NCBI GenBank assembly: GCA_027186245.1
Contig: CP114496.1
Location: 565,501-629,500 of the forward strand
Direction: 5' to 3'
DNA length: 64,000 nucleotides
From: Coriaria nepalensis
Lineage: Eukaryota > Streptophyta > Magnoliopsida > Cucurbitales > Coriariaceae
The position numbers and the translations under genes are program-made. Below, piece by piece: positions 1 through 11,331 of this stretch (its first letter is position 1; each line of letters starts with the position of its first letter). The notes under the pieces were generated by a model. The model ran no database searches, was not told the origin of the DNA, and was given only the letters and a program-made list of their open reading frames with translations.

Positions 1-1426
1 TTTAATTTGGATCCAATTGGGGCGGTGCGAATGATTAAAAAAAAAAAAAAACCTAAATATTTGGGTATGAGTTAAAATACATTATTTCAGTTTCCACATA
101 TTTTATGACCTCAGGTTCAATATATACATATATATATATATATGAAGTTGCTTGACTCTACTGACCCCAATAGTATGGCCGTCAATCCGCTCCGGACTAA
201 TGAGAAAAAAAGAAAGGGAGAGTCGGGATTATGATCGACACAAGCCCATCGATCAAGTTAGTTAAGTTAAGGGATATTTATACTCCCTCCCTATGAGACA
301 TGTTGTATTTTCTTTATCTATTATGATCTTGAATGACCTAATTTCTAACCGAGATTCTATTATACTATCAAAATATATTAACATAGACAAATATAATGAC
401 ACCAGAAATTACTATGGTTCCCAATTGAGTACATTTACGTTGAGTTCGGGCTAAGACTAGATCTCACACCATTATAAATAATATCTCAATACAATTGTAA
501 GATTACAATAATCTCATATCTTAATTTTCCTATTAGACTTCAAACAAAAATTATACAACATAAAGAAATGCAACTTATGCATATACCATGATTATCAAGA
601 AATCAGAAGAAGAGTATAGAGAGATTGCACGCCGAAATCAAAATCTTAGAAATCGCCTTTGAGAGAGAGAGCCAACCAATTGAAGTATTGTGTATCATCT
701 CAAGATGAAAAAGATTATCGCGGTTTATGTAAAATAGCCGGGTTATAAAGCAAATCAAGTCTATAATAGACTATTATCAATAACTATAGGATTTTACACT
801 TCCGGCAAACAAGACACTTTCTGATCTAGCTGCTTATCTAACGTCTCCCCCTTGGGATGTACTTTGTCCAACATGGAGGAATATCTTTCATGATCTATCC
901 CATGATAGAATATACCATTCACCTTTCACTGTCTGTCAAAATATCTCTTATTTGTCTTATCCTCCTTAGTTTCTTGCCCTCAAACAAACCATCTGTGAGA
1001 ACAATGTATCCCAAAGGACAATATTCGAGATCGAGGCTGAAGGTGAGGCCAACGTGATGGGCTAAGGTTAGCATGATGGACTCTATGAGACGGATGAGCC
1101 GAGAAGAAGTGAACGTACTCGACATGCAAACTTGCGACTCATTGGTAATGTTGCTTGCATGCACATATGTCCCGCATTTAATTACTATCTCCTTAGTTGT
1201 CATTTATATAATATTATTTGATTTAGTAGTTTAGTCTGCAACCCTTTATTATGGGATAATATTAAATTACTAAGAGCATGTAGTGTTTTGTTATGGAAGA
1301 ATTATAATAAAGTTTATTGGTCTCCGTGAGTTAAGAAACGGTGTCATCCTAACACCGTAATTTAGGTACTTATCGCATTGATCTATATCGGTTCCACCAA
1401 TTATTATCAAAGTCGCGATTTCCATC
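1..1426. other. AT-rich spacer, no gene seen
   Basis: No coding region is supported here. Short open frames around 857-1203 overlap on opposite strands, have no recognisable domain and look like chance. A short TA microsatellite lies near 121-142. From about 1290 the sequence probably belongs to the 5' part of the decayed Ty3/gypsy element whose gag begins at 1427, but no LTR could be delimited. Confidence 0.5.
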
Positions 1427-1821
1427 ATGACGAACCGTGAGCGTTTTGAACAAATTGAAAGGGCGGTTCAAGTGATTCAACAAAGTTTGAAGATGCTCCA
1501 TGATCTATCTATTTCGAACCAAGAACCAATTAGTGACATGACTAACCCATACGTGCATCCGCATAGCAGGGTTAGATCGGACCAAAAAAGTCAAAGAAGA
1601 GAAATAACTCTTCCATTACAAGTTCTGCATCTAACTCTAACTCGAACTCCTCCATCTCAAGTGATAATCGTCGTTCTGGTGACTCATCATCAAATGTGAG
1701 TTGTGTGACATCGAACAATTACTGAAAAAAAAAAAAAAAAAAAAGGAAACGAGGGTCATGACTTCATATGGAGTTTCTGAAGTTATCTAGTGCTGTCCCG
1801 AACATATGGTTGGATTAGATA
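1427..1821 (+). pseudogene. Ty3/gypsy gag, N-terminal fragment (left of nested insertion)
   Basis: The frame opens with ATG at 1427 and encodes a polar, coiled-coil-like start (MTNRERFEQIERAVQVIQQS) typical of plant Ty3/gypsy gag leaders. It decays downstream, with a poly-A tract at 1724-1743. The last codons before 1822 read W-L-D-stop-I, and the frame resumes at 5969 as G-Q-Y-F-F-I-Q-E-I-P, which together match the conserved gag start (WLD..EQYF). The two pieces are therefore one gag gene interrupted by the Ty1/copia element at 1822-5968. In-frame stops show that it is dead. Confidence 0.7.
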
Positions 1822-2025
1822 TATTAAAGGAAATCAATCTTCCACCTATTCTGCCCATATTACCTCCACTATTAGTTTTTATTTTTAACCTTGTATAGCT
1901 GTAATATTTATTTTTCCATTCATTACTTGTAATTTCCTTATTTGATCATATTCTCTTGTATAATAAACTGCACACATTGAACAATAAAATTAAGGCAATA
2001 TTTTTACATATTCTAAAATTCAACA
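1822..2025 (+). repeat. 5' LTR of the Ty1/copia element
   Basis: This 204-bp direct repeat matches 5762-5968. It ends in CA and is followed directly by the primer-binding site. Eighteen to twenty differences plus a 3-bp indel from the other LTR suggest an old insertion. Confidence 0.9.
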
Positions 2026-2037
2026 TGGTATCAAAGC
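2026..2037 (+). other. Primer-binding site (initiator Met-tRNA type)
   Basis: TGGTATCAAAGC directly follows the LTR. The usual plant copia primer-binding site is TGGTATCAGAGC, so one base differs. Confidence 0.85.
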
Positions 2038-2065
2038 ATCCTAAACCCTAAACCTTTTCCCTCCA

Positions 2066-5000
2066 ATGATCACCGAAAACTCATCTTCTTCCATCACCTC
2101 AACCTGTATCTCACACACCTCCTCTTATTTCCTCCATTCCTCTAACTCTCCAAATCTCATGCTTGTCTCCAAACAACTCACTGGAGACAACTTCTCACAA
2201 TGGCAGTGAGCAATTACCTGGGCACTCAATGCTAAAAATAAACTTTGCTTTGTGAATGGATCTTTTTCTACCCTAAAATTAACCGATCCTAACTACCCTT
2301 AATGGAACCGTACAAAAGATATGGTCTTCACATGGCTACAGAATGCAATCGAACCCAATATCGCTAGCACTCTCGACTACCACGACACTCCTTTTGCCTT
2401 ATGGAACAATCTGAAATCTCGATCTGGTCATGATAACCGAGCATGCATATTTCAAATCAAGTGTGACTTTGCCTCTCTTACCCAACTCCACCTCTCCATT
2501 CTCGACTACTATGGTTGTCTTAAGCAACAATGGCAAGAACTCGCCTCCCTACAGCCTATCATAGACTTATCAACCTATCAATAGTGAGAATCAGATGAAC
2601 AAGTTTATCAATTTCTCATAGGCTTGAATGAATCCTACTATGCCTTACGTAGTCAGATCCTAAGTACCGAACCCCTTCCCTCAATCAACAAGTTTTTTTC
2701 TATTCTTTTTGAAGAAGAAAAACAATGCCTCCCACATGTTACTCATCCTAATGATGCAGTATCCATGACTGTCCACAAGCCAAATTTCAACATAAATCAT
2801 CACAAGTGCAGTGAGTGCGATATGTGTTGGAAAATTGTTGGATACCCTCTCGGTAAAGAGCCTCGCCATCGCCAATCACCGTCTATTCTCAGCAAACCAC
2901 TAGCCACCGCCGTTGCTGTCATGACTCCTCTACACTCTGCCCCGCTTCTCTCGTTGGATCTGATGCAACAACTCACGGATCTTCTCCGACATCCCTTGCG
3001 TGATTCTGGCTCAACTTCGGCTTCCTCTCCTATAATAAACTTTGTGGGTAATCTTTTCACCCCTTCCTCTGAATCTCTTCTGGCCGCCATCTGGATCATT
3101 GATTATAGCGCATCTCACCACATTTTTTCCATTACCTCACCAAAGGACTCCACCTTGTGGCACCAACATTTAGTTCATCCCTCTCGTTTTTTGATTCCTA
3201 ATGTTGTTCATGTTTCTAAAACATTATCTAATTGTGCTATTTGTGCTCGTTCCAAGCAAACTCGACTTTCTTTTTTAAGTCTTTTTACTAGAAGTACATC
3301 ACCTTTTCATCAAATTTTTTGTGATATTTGGGGTGGTTACAAGATTGCCTCTTTGAATAATGAATATTATTTCCTTACTATTGTTGATGATTTTTTTCGT
3401 TGTACTTGGATTTATTTATTACGTTTTAAATTTGAAGCTATCTATTATTTGATCCATTTCTTTGCACTTATACGAAATCAATTCTCTTCTTCTATTAAAT
3501 GTAATCAGACTGATAATGGTTAGGAATATTTGTCTCATCAACTCTAAAAAATGTTTCCGAAAATGGCATCTCACATGAACACACTTGTGTCAACTCGCCC
3601 CAACAAAATGGGGTTATTGAACGTAAATACCGTCATCTCTAAAATCTTGCACATTGTCTTCGTTTCCAAGCTAATCTTCCTCTTAAATTTTTAGGTGACT
3701 ATGTTTTAACTGCTACTTATTTAATTAATCACACCCCTAGTGTTTCTCTCTCTCATCTCCATGCATCTTCATTGGATATCCACATAATCAGAGGGCTTAT
3801 AAACTTTATAATCTAGAAACTCACTAGACTTTATTTTCCCGTGATGTCACCTTCTTCGAAAGCCAGTTTCCCTTTCTCACCCATTCTCTTCCAAACCCTA
3901 CTCATGTCCTTCCTTTTCCCGTTCCTAACACTTCCGAGATTCCTCCTCTTCTTGACTCCTCTCTATACGATACATCTAGCCCTCCTCTATCACCCCTCCC
4001 ACCACCTCCTGCTATAACTCGCCCTCATCGTACCACTCACGTTCCCCATTATCTTTATGATTACATTTGTCCCACCTTAAAAGAGAGTTTCATTGCGTCC
4101 TTCACTGCTCCAATCGTCTAAGGTATGCCATATCCTTTATCATCTTTTCTCTCTTATGAACATTTTTTCCCTTCCCATACCAATTTTTATGTGCTTTAAC
4201 TGCTACTCTTGAGCCTTCTTCTTATTCTGAAGCTGCCCGTCATTCCCATTGGCACGAGGGCATGAAGTCTGAACTTTAAGCTTTGGAAGCAAATGATATT
4301 TGGACCTTAGAGCCTCTCCTTACCCACAAAAAACCGATTAAGTGCAAATGGGTCTTCAAAACTGAACTCTAAGCGATGGATATCTCGAATGGTACAAAGC
4401 TCGACTTATTGCCAAAGGTTACAATCAGGTTGAAGGGTTAGATTATCAGGAGACTTTTTCTCTAGTTGCTAAAATGGTTACTGTTTGTTGTGTTCTTACT
4501 ATAGCCGTTGCTCGTAATTATATTATTCATCATTAGATGTCCATAATGCTTTTCTCTATGGCGATCTTGATGAGGAGATCTATATGCTTCCTCCTCCCGG
4601 TTATTGTTCCACCGATAATACCCGTATATGTCACCTCCACAAATCCCTCTATGGCCTAAAATAAGCCTTAGGAAACTGGTTTTTTAAACTAACTTATGTT
4701 CTTCTTAATGCAGGTTTCACTTAGTCTCAGGCGGATCACTCACTTTTCACACTCACCACTCATTCATCCTTCGCCATTATTCTTATTTACGTTAATGACA
4801 TTTTAGTTGTATGCACTCATCTCTTTGACGTTACCTTCTTCAAAGATCATTTATCCCACCACTTCAAGATTAAAGACTTAGGCCCTCTTAAATATGTTTT
4901 GGGTCTTGAAGTGGCACGCACTCCTACTGGTATTTCCCTCTCCCAATGAAAATATGCCTTTGACATCCTCTCCGACAGTGGTCACCTCAGTTCTCGCCCA

Positions 5001-5754
5001 GTTTCATTCCCCATGGAACATAATCTGAAGCTCAACCATTATGATTGCCTTATCTACCTCACTATGGAACATAATCCCAGCCACTATCATCTTCTTGTTG
5101 ATTGCATTATCTACCTCACCATCACTCGACCTGATACTGTCTTCTCCGTTAACATTCTTAGCTAGTTAATGCATGCTCCCTGCACACCACACTTCTCTGT
5201 TGTTGTCAACGTCCTTAGCTACCTCAAAGGCACTCTTGGCCAGGGCATTTTTTCCTTCTTCCACCATTCTTCATGTCACTGCTTATATCGATTCTAATTG
5301 GGCTAGTTGCCCCACTACCCGGTGCTCGACTACTGGTTACTTCATCCAGCTAGGTTCAAGTTTCATCTCTTAGTACACAAAAAATCAAACTACTGTTGCT
5401 CGCTCTTCTACTAAAGCTGAATACCGCGTTATGATTGTTACTACTTGTGAGCTTACCTGGCTCAAACAGCTCCTCTTTGATCTCAGTATTCTTCACCCAA
5501 CACCTATGACTCTCTTTTGTGACAACAAATCCACACTTCACATCGCTCATAATCCTATCTTCTATGAACGCACCAAACACATTAAAATCAACTATCATCT
5601 TGTTCAAGAAAGGTTACATTCTGGCCTCCTCACCACCTCTCATGTTTCATCCTCTCATCAGCTTGCCGATATCTTCACTAAAGTTCTTGGCAATGACCTA
5701 TTCCACACTCTTTCTTGCAAGTTGGGCATTACCAACCTCCATGCTTCAACTTAA
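2066..5754 (+). pseudogene. Ty1/copia gag-pol polyprotein remnant
   Basis: The frame opens with ATG at 2066. The gag part contains LVSKQLTGDNFSQWQ then a stop, and continues through 2321-2584 (retrotran_gag-like, with FALWNNLKSRSG). A damaged zinc knuckle (KCSECDMCWKIVGYP) lies near 2805-2850. Integrase follows at about 3150-3620, with WHQHLVHPS, CAICARSKQTR, a core starting FCDIWGGY, and later NGVIERK. Reverse transcriptase is recognisable at about 4280-5000 (KCKWVFKT, YKARLIAKGYNQVEGLDYQETF). RNase H is at 5380-5754, with SSTKAEYRVM, LFCDNKSTLHIAHNP, RTKHIKINYHLVQE and QLADIFTKVL. Several stops and frameshifts interrupt it, and the protease is not clearly visible. Confidence 0.9.
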
Positions 5755-5761
5755 GAGGGCG
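5749..5761 (+). other. Polypurine tract before the 3' LTR
   Basis: A purine-rich stretch containing AAGAGGGCG ends immediately before the 3' LTR, as expected for plus-strand priming. Confidence 0.7.
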
Positions 5762-5968
5762 TATTAAAGGAAATCAATCCTCTACCTATTCTGCTCATAT
5801 TACTACCTCGACCATTAGTTTTTGTTTTTAACCTTGTATAGCTATACTATTTATTTTTCCATTCATTACTTGCAATTTCCTTATTTGATCACATTCTCTT
5901 GTATTATAAACTACACACAATAAACAATAAAATTAAGGTAATATTTTTACCTACTCTAAAATTCAACA
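5762..5968 (+). repeat. 3' LTR of the Ty1/copia element
   Basis: This 207-bp copy of 1822-2025 begins TATTAAAGG and ends TTCAACA. It is followed by GGATA, the probable target duplication, and then by the interrupted gypsy gag. Confidence 0.9.
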
Positions 5969-7600
5969 GGATAGGACAATATTTCTTTATTCAAGAAATT
6001 CCACGTTGTAAGAAGGTGGAACTGGCATCGTTTCACTTAGAAGGAGATGTTAACCATTGGTGATAATGGTATATAGGGCAGACGAAGAAAAAGACAGTAA
6101 CTTGGAGAATGTTTGAGGTAGAACTTCTCAAACGGTTTGGGCCAACATAGTTTGAGAATATGGATAAATCTCTCGCTAAATTACAACAAGGTGGCTCATT
6201 CAATGATTTTCTCCAAGACTTTGAGAGGTTGTCCAACCGATTAAAGGTTGGCCACCAAAGTCGTTGTTGGAGACGTTTGAAGGATGATATTATAGTGGAG
6301 CTAAGAATGTTCAAACCAAAAAAGTTGGCGGAGGCAATTGATTTTCTCACCGAAAAAATTACAAACTCGTCAAGGATCAAAAAAGTGGTGGGTATGGCTT
6401 ATCACGATCTTACTTGAAACCGGGGCCCATGGTGACAATTTCCAAGTATGGTTCTATTACTAAAGACTCTAGTTGCTAGAATAGCCAATTGCTTGTTATT
6501 TAAAGAGAAGAAACAACACCGAGAAACAAAACTTTTGTTTTAATTGCGATGAGAAGTTTATACCTGGCCATCGATGTCCAACGGCTTAAGCAATGCTTAT
6601 TGAAGCAATCGAGGTGACGAGCATACCTTCATTGATGCTCCTACCGAACATGAAAAGGAAGCAGTTGACCAACAAATATCTCTCCACGCTATTTCTGGGG
6701 GAGGGGGGCGGGACACCATACCATGAGGATGCGAGCAAAAATTCAGTAGCAAATAGTTAGTATCTTAGTGGATTGTGGGTCAAGCTAGAATTTCATTTAT
6801 GAGCAAGTCGCGAAAAACTTACATAACTCTCTTCCTATCATAGGTATGGAACTCGGGCTGGTGATTTCGAACTATTAAAACATGACTATGTAGTTTGTAA
6901 GCAATGGACAGTGACATAAATTAATCACTTGCATAGTTCAACTTCCCTTTCTGTGTATGCCAATTTGTTATTGTATGAGTGGAGAGCCAAGACAAAATTA
7001 TTTTCCATAACGAGAATTGGGATCCCATCTGCTAATGAAATGAAATTGGAAAGATCGATGGCAATACACGGTTGGTACACGATTTTTACTAGGTTATTAG
7101 GCTACCATCAAGCTTACCACCTACTTGCCCATTTGATCATCATATTCCCTTAATAAATGAGGGGCAATCAATCAATGTAGCATCCTACAGTGTTATGTGC
7201 ACTTCAAAAAAGATAAGATAGAGAGATAAATGAGCCAGATGTTACTCTCGAGATTAATTCGGCCTAGCACAAGCCCTTTATGCTACTGGTCTTACTCTCG
7301 GGAATAATTGATTTCTAATACCTATGATTGAAGATATGCTAGACGAACTCTATGGGGCTAATTTCTTTAGCAAGTTGGATCTCCGAGCCTGCTACCATTA
7401 CTTCGATTACAACTGGGTGATATCCATAAAATCAGTTTTCCACACTTATAATGGCAACTCCGAATATTTGGTAATATCATTTAGACTATGTAATACACCT
7501 TCAACATCTCAAGCTAAGCTGCTATTAATGCTATCTTTCGACCTCATCTCTAACACTTTATTTTGGCATTCTTTAATGATATTTTAATCTATAATTTATA
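5969..7600 (+). pseudogene. Ty3/gypsy gag-protease-RT remnant (right of nested insertion)
   Basis: After the copia element the gag continues (YFFIQEIPRCKKVELASFHL, then KLQQGGSFNDFLQDFERLSNR at 6178-6240). A zinc knuckle CFNCDEKFIPGHRC lies near 6530-6580. A protease-like LVDCGSS..NFI segment follows near 6757-6800, with a stop inside it. Reverse transcriptase is at 7324-7590 (IEDMLDELYGANFFSKLDLRACYH), ending with FFNDILIYN in place of the usual FFDDILIYS, so one catalytic Asp is changed. The element stops abruptly there. RNase H, integrase and the 3' LTR are missing. Numerous stops confirm it is non-functional. Confidence 0.85.
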
Positions 7601-7991
7601 TTCAAGATCTTATTAAATTAAATAAGAAGAACAAAAAAAGAAACAAAGAAGAAGTGATCATCCAAACTCATTAAATATATTAAATCGATATAAGAAACCT
7701 GAGTAGTCATAATTATTATTATTTTTCTGAGATCTTTATTATAAATTATATGAAATTATTTGGAGTAAAATTGTATTAAATACTTAATCCAGCAAAATAT
7801 CAATGGGCTAATATTTTAGGTAAAGTGGCCCATATTTAAGATAAACTTAATGGATCATTGTCCTCTACCATGACTGGGCAGTATTGAGCTGGGCCGAGAC
7901 TATTGCGGTCCACGTGTTTCTATCATATTCAGTCAAGCAAACAAGATTTCTTCTATTTTCATTTCACGGCGCGAAAAAGAGGAATAGGAAG

Positions 7992-9335
7992 ATGCTGAGG
8001 CTTGCGACGAAGAGATTCCTAGGGCTTACGTCACGGGACGTCCGATCACCGGCCGTTCGAATCGTGCTGCGTTTCTACCACGAGAAGGTCATCGATCACT
8101 ACGAAAACCCGCGAAACGTAGGTTCGTTCGATAAGAATGATCCGACGGTCGGCACTGGCCTCGTCGGTGCACCTGCCTGTGGCGACGTCATGAAGCTTCA
8201 GATCAAGATTGACGAGAAGACCGGAAAGGTTGTTGATGCTTGCTTCAAGACCTTTGGCTGCGGTTCTGCTATTGCTTCTTCCTCCTTAGGTTCGTTATTT
8301 CGTTTTTTGCTCAATGATTTTTTGCTTGCTTCAAAGATTTTCATTGTATTTCTGTTTGTGATTTTTTGGTCGAATTAGTAAAATTTTCAAGACGGTACCG
8401 TTTTGAGTTAGAATATTTGGCAATTATTCCCTGAAAACTTGAAATTCTTTACTCATTTTTCCTAACATGAATTAGATTCGTTTTTCATGAGTCAACCATG
8501 TTAATTTAGCTTGAATTTGGGGCTTGTAGGAACGTACTATTATGTAATTGTTAAGGTGCTAATAAGATTATTGTACCTGTTCTTTGCCAGCTACTGAAAT
8601 GGTAAAAGGATTGCGCATGGAAGAAGCCTTATCTATTAAAAACGCGTAAGCTTTCTTTCTATCTCATCTTGTTACCGGTTTTCTGTTTCCTGAATGGGAT
8701 TACCATTTCTACACGTTTCACATTGAGTAACTATCGAAACATGTATATATATATATACATTTAAGATCATCTGTGCTCTTTTATACCTTACTATATGCAA
8801 TGAGTTTTCTTTCTATCTACATTTGAGGTTTAATTATGACCTCAGTATACTATTGTCTATTGGATTGAAACAGAAAGTGTAGGTTTCAAGTTTTTTTTTT
8901 TTTTCCTTTTCATCTTGGTGCGAACTTTTTAGAGTTTAAGATGCTGAGTATGAGGATAAGTTGGGTATCCAAATCGTTGAAAGAACAATATCGAGAACCA
9001 AAATCGTAGCTTCGAAATGTTCATGCTAGAACTATACTACCAGATTTTGACATTTAATAAATATTTATCGAGGTCTTCTTTACTTTTCGGTAGCCACTGT
9101 TGAAGATGTAAATTTTTCTGTCCTGAAATTAAAAAAAAAATTCATGTTTTCTGCATTTCTTTTTTCTTTTCTTTGGTGCAGAGAAATTGCAAAGCATCTT
9201 TCCCTCCCGCCTGTAAAGCTACATTGTAGCATGCTTGCAGAGGATGCGATCAAGGCGGCCATTAAAGACTACGAAGCTAAACATGCATCATCTTCATCAT
9301 CTACATCATCTTCAGAGAAGGTTGCCAATGTTTGA
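7992..9335 (+). CDS. ISU1: Iron-sulfur cluster assembly scaffold protein, mitochondrial (ISU/IscU type)
   Basis: The product is the scaffold on which [2Fe-2S] clusters are built in mitochondria before transfer to client proteins. Three exons are inferred, 7992-8289, 8591-8645 and 9182-9335, all with GT-AG borders that restore the frame and give 168 residues. Residues 1-28 are Arg-rich without acids, as in a mitochondrial presequence (MLRLATKRFLGL). The three conserved scaffold cysteines are present in GAPACGD (C63), TFGCGSA (C90) and KLHCSML (C133). LPPVK at 126-130 is the binding motif for the HscA-type chaperone. The tail is Ser-rich. An in-frame ATG at 7884 exists, but conserved family proteins start at the MLRLA methionine. 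ISU1 is used in a family sense, because the paralogue (ISU1/2/3) cannot be told apart here. Confidence 0.93.
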
Positions 9336-10739
9336 ATTATGTTAAAAATGATGCTGACGATATATTTTTATTAGTGGATGATTGTAAGCACACTTGGATT
9401 CAAGTTATCTATGAGAATTTATATTCCTATTATTGATGGTAGGTAAACATATATACATTTCAATTTCTGTAATTTGAGGTTAGCCAGTGAGCTTGGCAAA
9501 AAATCTTTTCTGTTTGATCGTTTGAAAGATGGAATGGCAAATATTTGAAATATATATATATATATATATACAAATATAATTTAATTGATGTAAGAATACG
9601 ACGGAGGTTTATATTAGGCATGCATATATAATATGAAGCCGATAAGAATTATAGTCTAAAAAAAGAAAAAAAAAGAAGTGATCGAATTATTACAAATTTA
9701 ATATGAGGGGTTATGAGCATTCGATTAGATACTTGTAATCTGAAAAATCAAAACAAAAATATTGAAAACCTAAAGTTTATATAGACATTAGATACAAAAA
9801 AAAGACTTAAAGGCTCAAGAGGTTAAGATTACATATTTAAGAAGAAATACCATTTTTACATAAAATAAATTATAATTTATAATTTAAAATGAATCGAATA
9901 TCCATAATCAAATCTGATTCAGATGATAACAGATTGAATCTTCTATAATTTTTATTTATCAAATCGAATATACAATCTAATAAGTAAAAATAGTTATCTA
10001 TTTATATCGAATCGAATTAAGTAAATATTTGATACCCTGAATAGAAAGGTGGATGATTGGTATTAGAAGCAAAGGCCAAATAATAAAAAGCTATATAATT
10101 TGTGATTTGAATTTATAACTAAAGAGGTAATGTAGTGTAGGTAGGGGATTGTTTTTTTCTTTTCTTTTAATAGGTTATAGTTCAATCCTTATCAACTTTA
10201 TCTTTTTCCCTTCATTCTTTTCTTTATTTTTTTCATTTTTTATTTGAAAGTTTTCAAATTTAAATTATAATTTTAAATTTTTTAAAACTACATTTAAAAA
10301 TATTTTAATTTTTTTATTATTCAATTTTCATAAATAATGTGACTTCCTAATTATACTAAATTAACAATTTTTTTTTTCCTTTTTGTGTAACTTAATTAAA
10401 TTTTTTCTAAAATTTATTAAGTTTTAAATAATAATTTTTTTTCTTAAAAAATAAAGTCGAATAATAAATCTCATAAAATTTATATAATATATTAAATTTT
10501 TTAGTTCAAATTTTTTTTTCTTATATTCATAAAATTATTATATATATTATGTATTAAATAATCGATATTTTATTTATTTATTTAAATTTTTTTGATAATA
10601 CTTCATCCCATATCCACACACCGTTATTTATACCTTGTTAATTCTATTTCATCTCGTTGACTTTTCCTTCCACTTCCGCCGCCGGTTAGAAGTGTATGAA
10701 GGAGTGAGCGAGGGAAATAAAAACGGGTCGCCAGTCTTT
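9336..10739. other. AT-rich spacer between ISU and PANK2 genes
   Basis: Very AT-rich with poly-T/poly-A runs and a TA microsatellite near 9551-9570. No coding frame, RNA gene or mobile-element ends were recognised. The last ~150 bases before 10740 become GC-richer and probably hold the PANK2 promoter. Confidence 0.6.
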
Positions 10740-10894
10740 CAGTCAAATAACTCTCTCTCTCTTCTACCACCTTTCATGGCGAAGTTCAAATTGTGAGAAT
10801 TCTTCTTTGCTTCTTCACCGTCACCGTACTGATCAGCCCTATCTAAGCCGAGAGCGACCAAAGCGCGCGCTCCCGCCATCATCACAAAACTCCG

Positions 10895-11290
10895 GTATGC
10901 AAAAATCATCAGATTCTCTCAATTCGTACTGCTATAAATTCTCTTCTCCGTGAAAAATCAGAATTCATAAAAAAAATTTCGTGATTTCTTTGAAAGCTCG
11001 TCCGGTCTGTTTTGACTTTGAATTCCGGTTCGAAGTAACTTGTTTTTCTCATTCAGCTCACGCCTAAACTATTTTGTTCAGCTCAACCTCTCTTTCTCTC
11101 TCTCTCTCTCGCTCTATCTCTCCTGATTGATCTATTGGTTCAAAGTAAGTTGTTTTTCTCATTTCTGCGTGGGTCAGGGCTGATGAATTCTAAATTTATT
11201 GAAGAAATTTAGAATTCATCAATTATTTTATTTTGTTTTATCTTTTCTGTTTTGTTTTGTTTTTAATAATTATCGACAATAATTTTGTAG
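10895..11290 (+). other. Probable 5'-UTR intron of the PANK2 gene
   Basis: A donor (TCCG|GTATGC) at 10895 and an acceptor (TTTTGTAG|GC) at 11290 bracket a pyrimidine-rich, non-coding stretch just upstream of the start codon. It contains a CT repeat at 11091-11112. The preceding transcribed leader probably begins near 10740. This is inference from splice consensus only. Confidence 0.5.
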
Positions 11291-11331
11291 GCTTGGGTTA
11301 GGTAGCTGGGTGGTGGGGGGTTTTGTGATAA

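Larger units (their letters stand above)
1822..5968 (+). mobile_element. Ty1/copia LTR retrotransposon, nearly complete, decayed, nested in a gypsy element
   Basis: Two direct repeats of ~205 bp (1822-2025 and 5762-5968) bound the element and are roughly 90% identical by eye. A primer-binding site complementary to initiator Met-tRNA follows the 5' LTR, and a purine-rich tract precedes the 3' LTR. The flanks AGATA (1817-1821) and GGATA (5969-5973) look like a 5-bp target duplication with one mutation. Internal order is gag, zinc knuckle remnant, integrase, reverse transcriptase, RNase H, which is the Ty1/copia order. The LTR start is TA instead of the usual TG in both copies. Many stops and frameshifts mean no protein can be made. 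Confidence 0.92.

Noticed and set aside
7884..7991. Upstream in-frame ATG extending the ISU protein by 36 residues
   Set aside because: The family and the Arg-rich targeting peptide start at MLRLATKRF; the extension is not Arg-rich at its start and looks like 5'-UTR.
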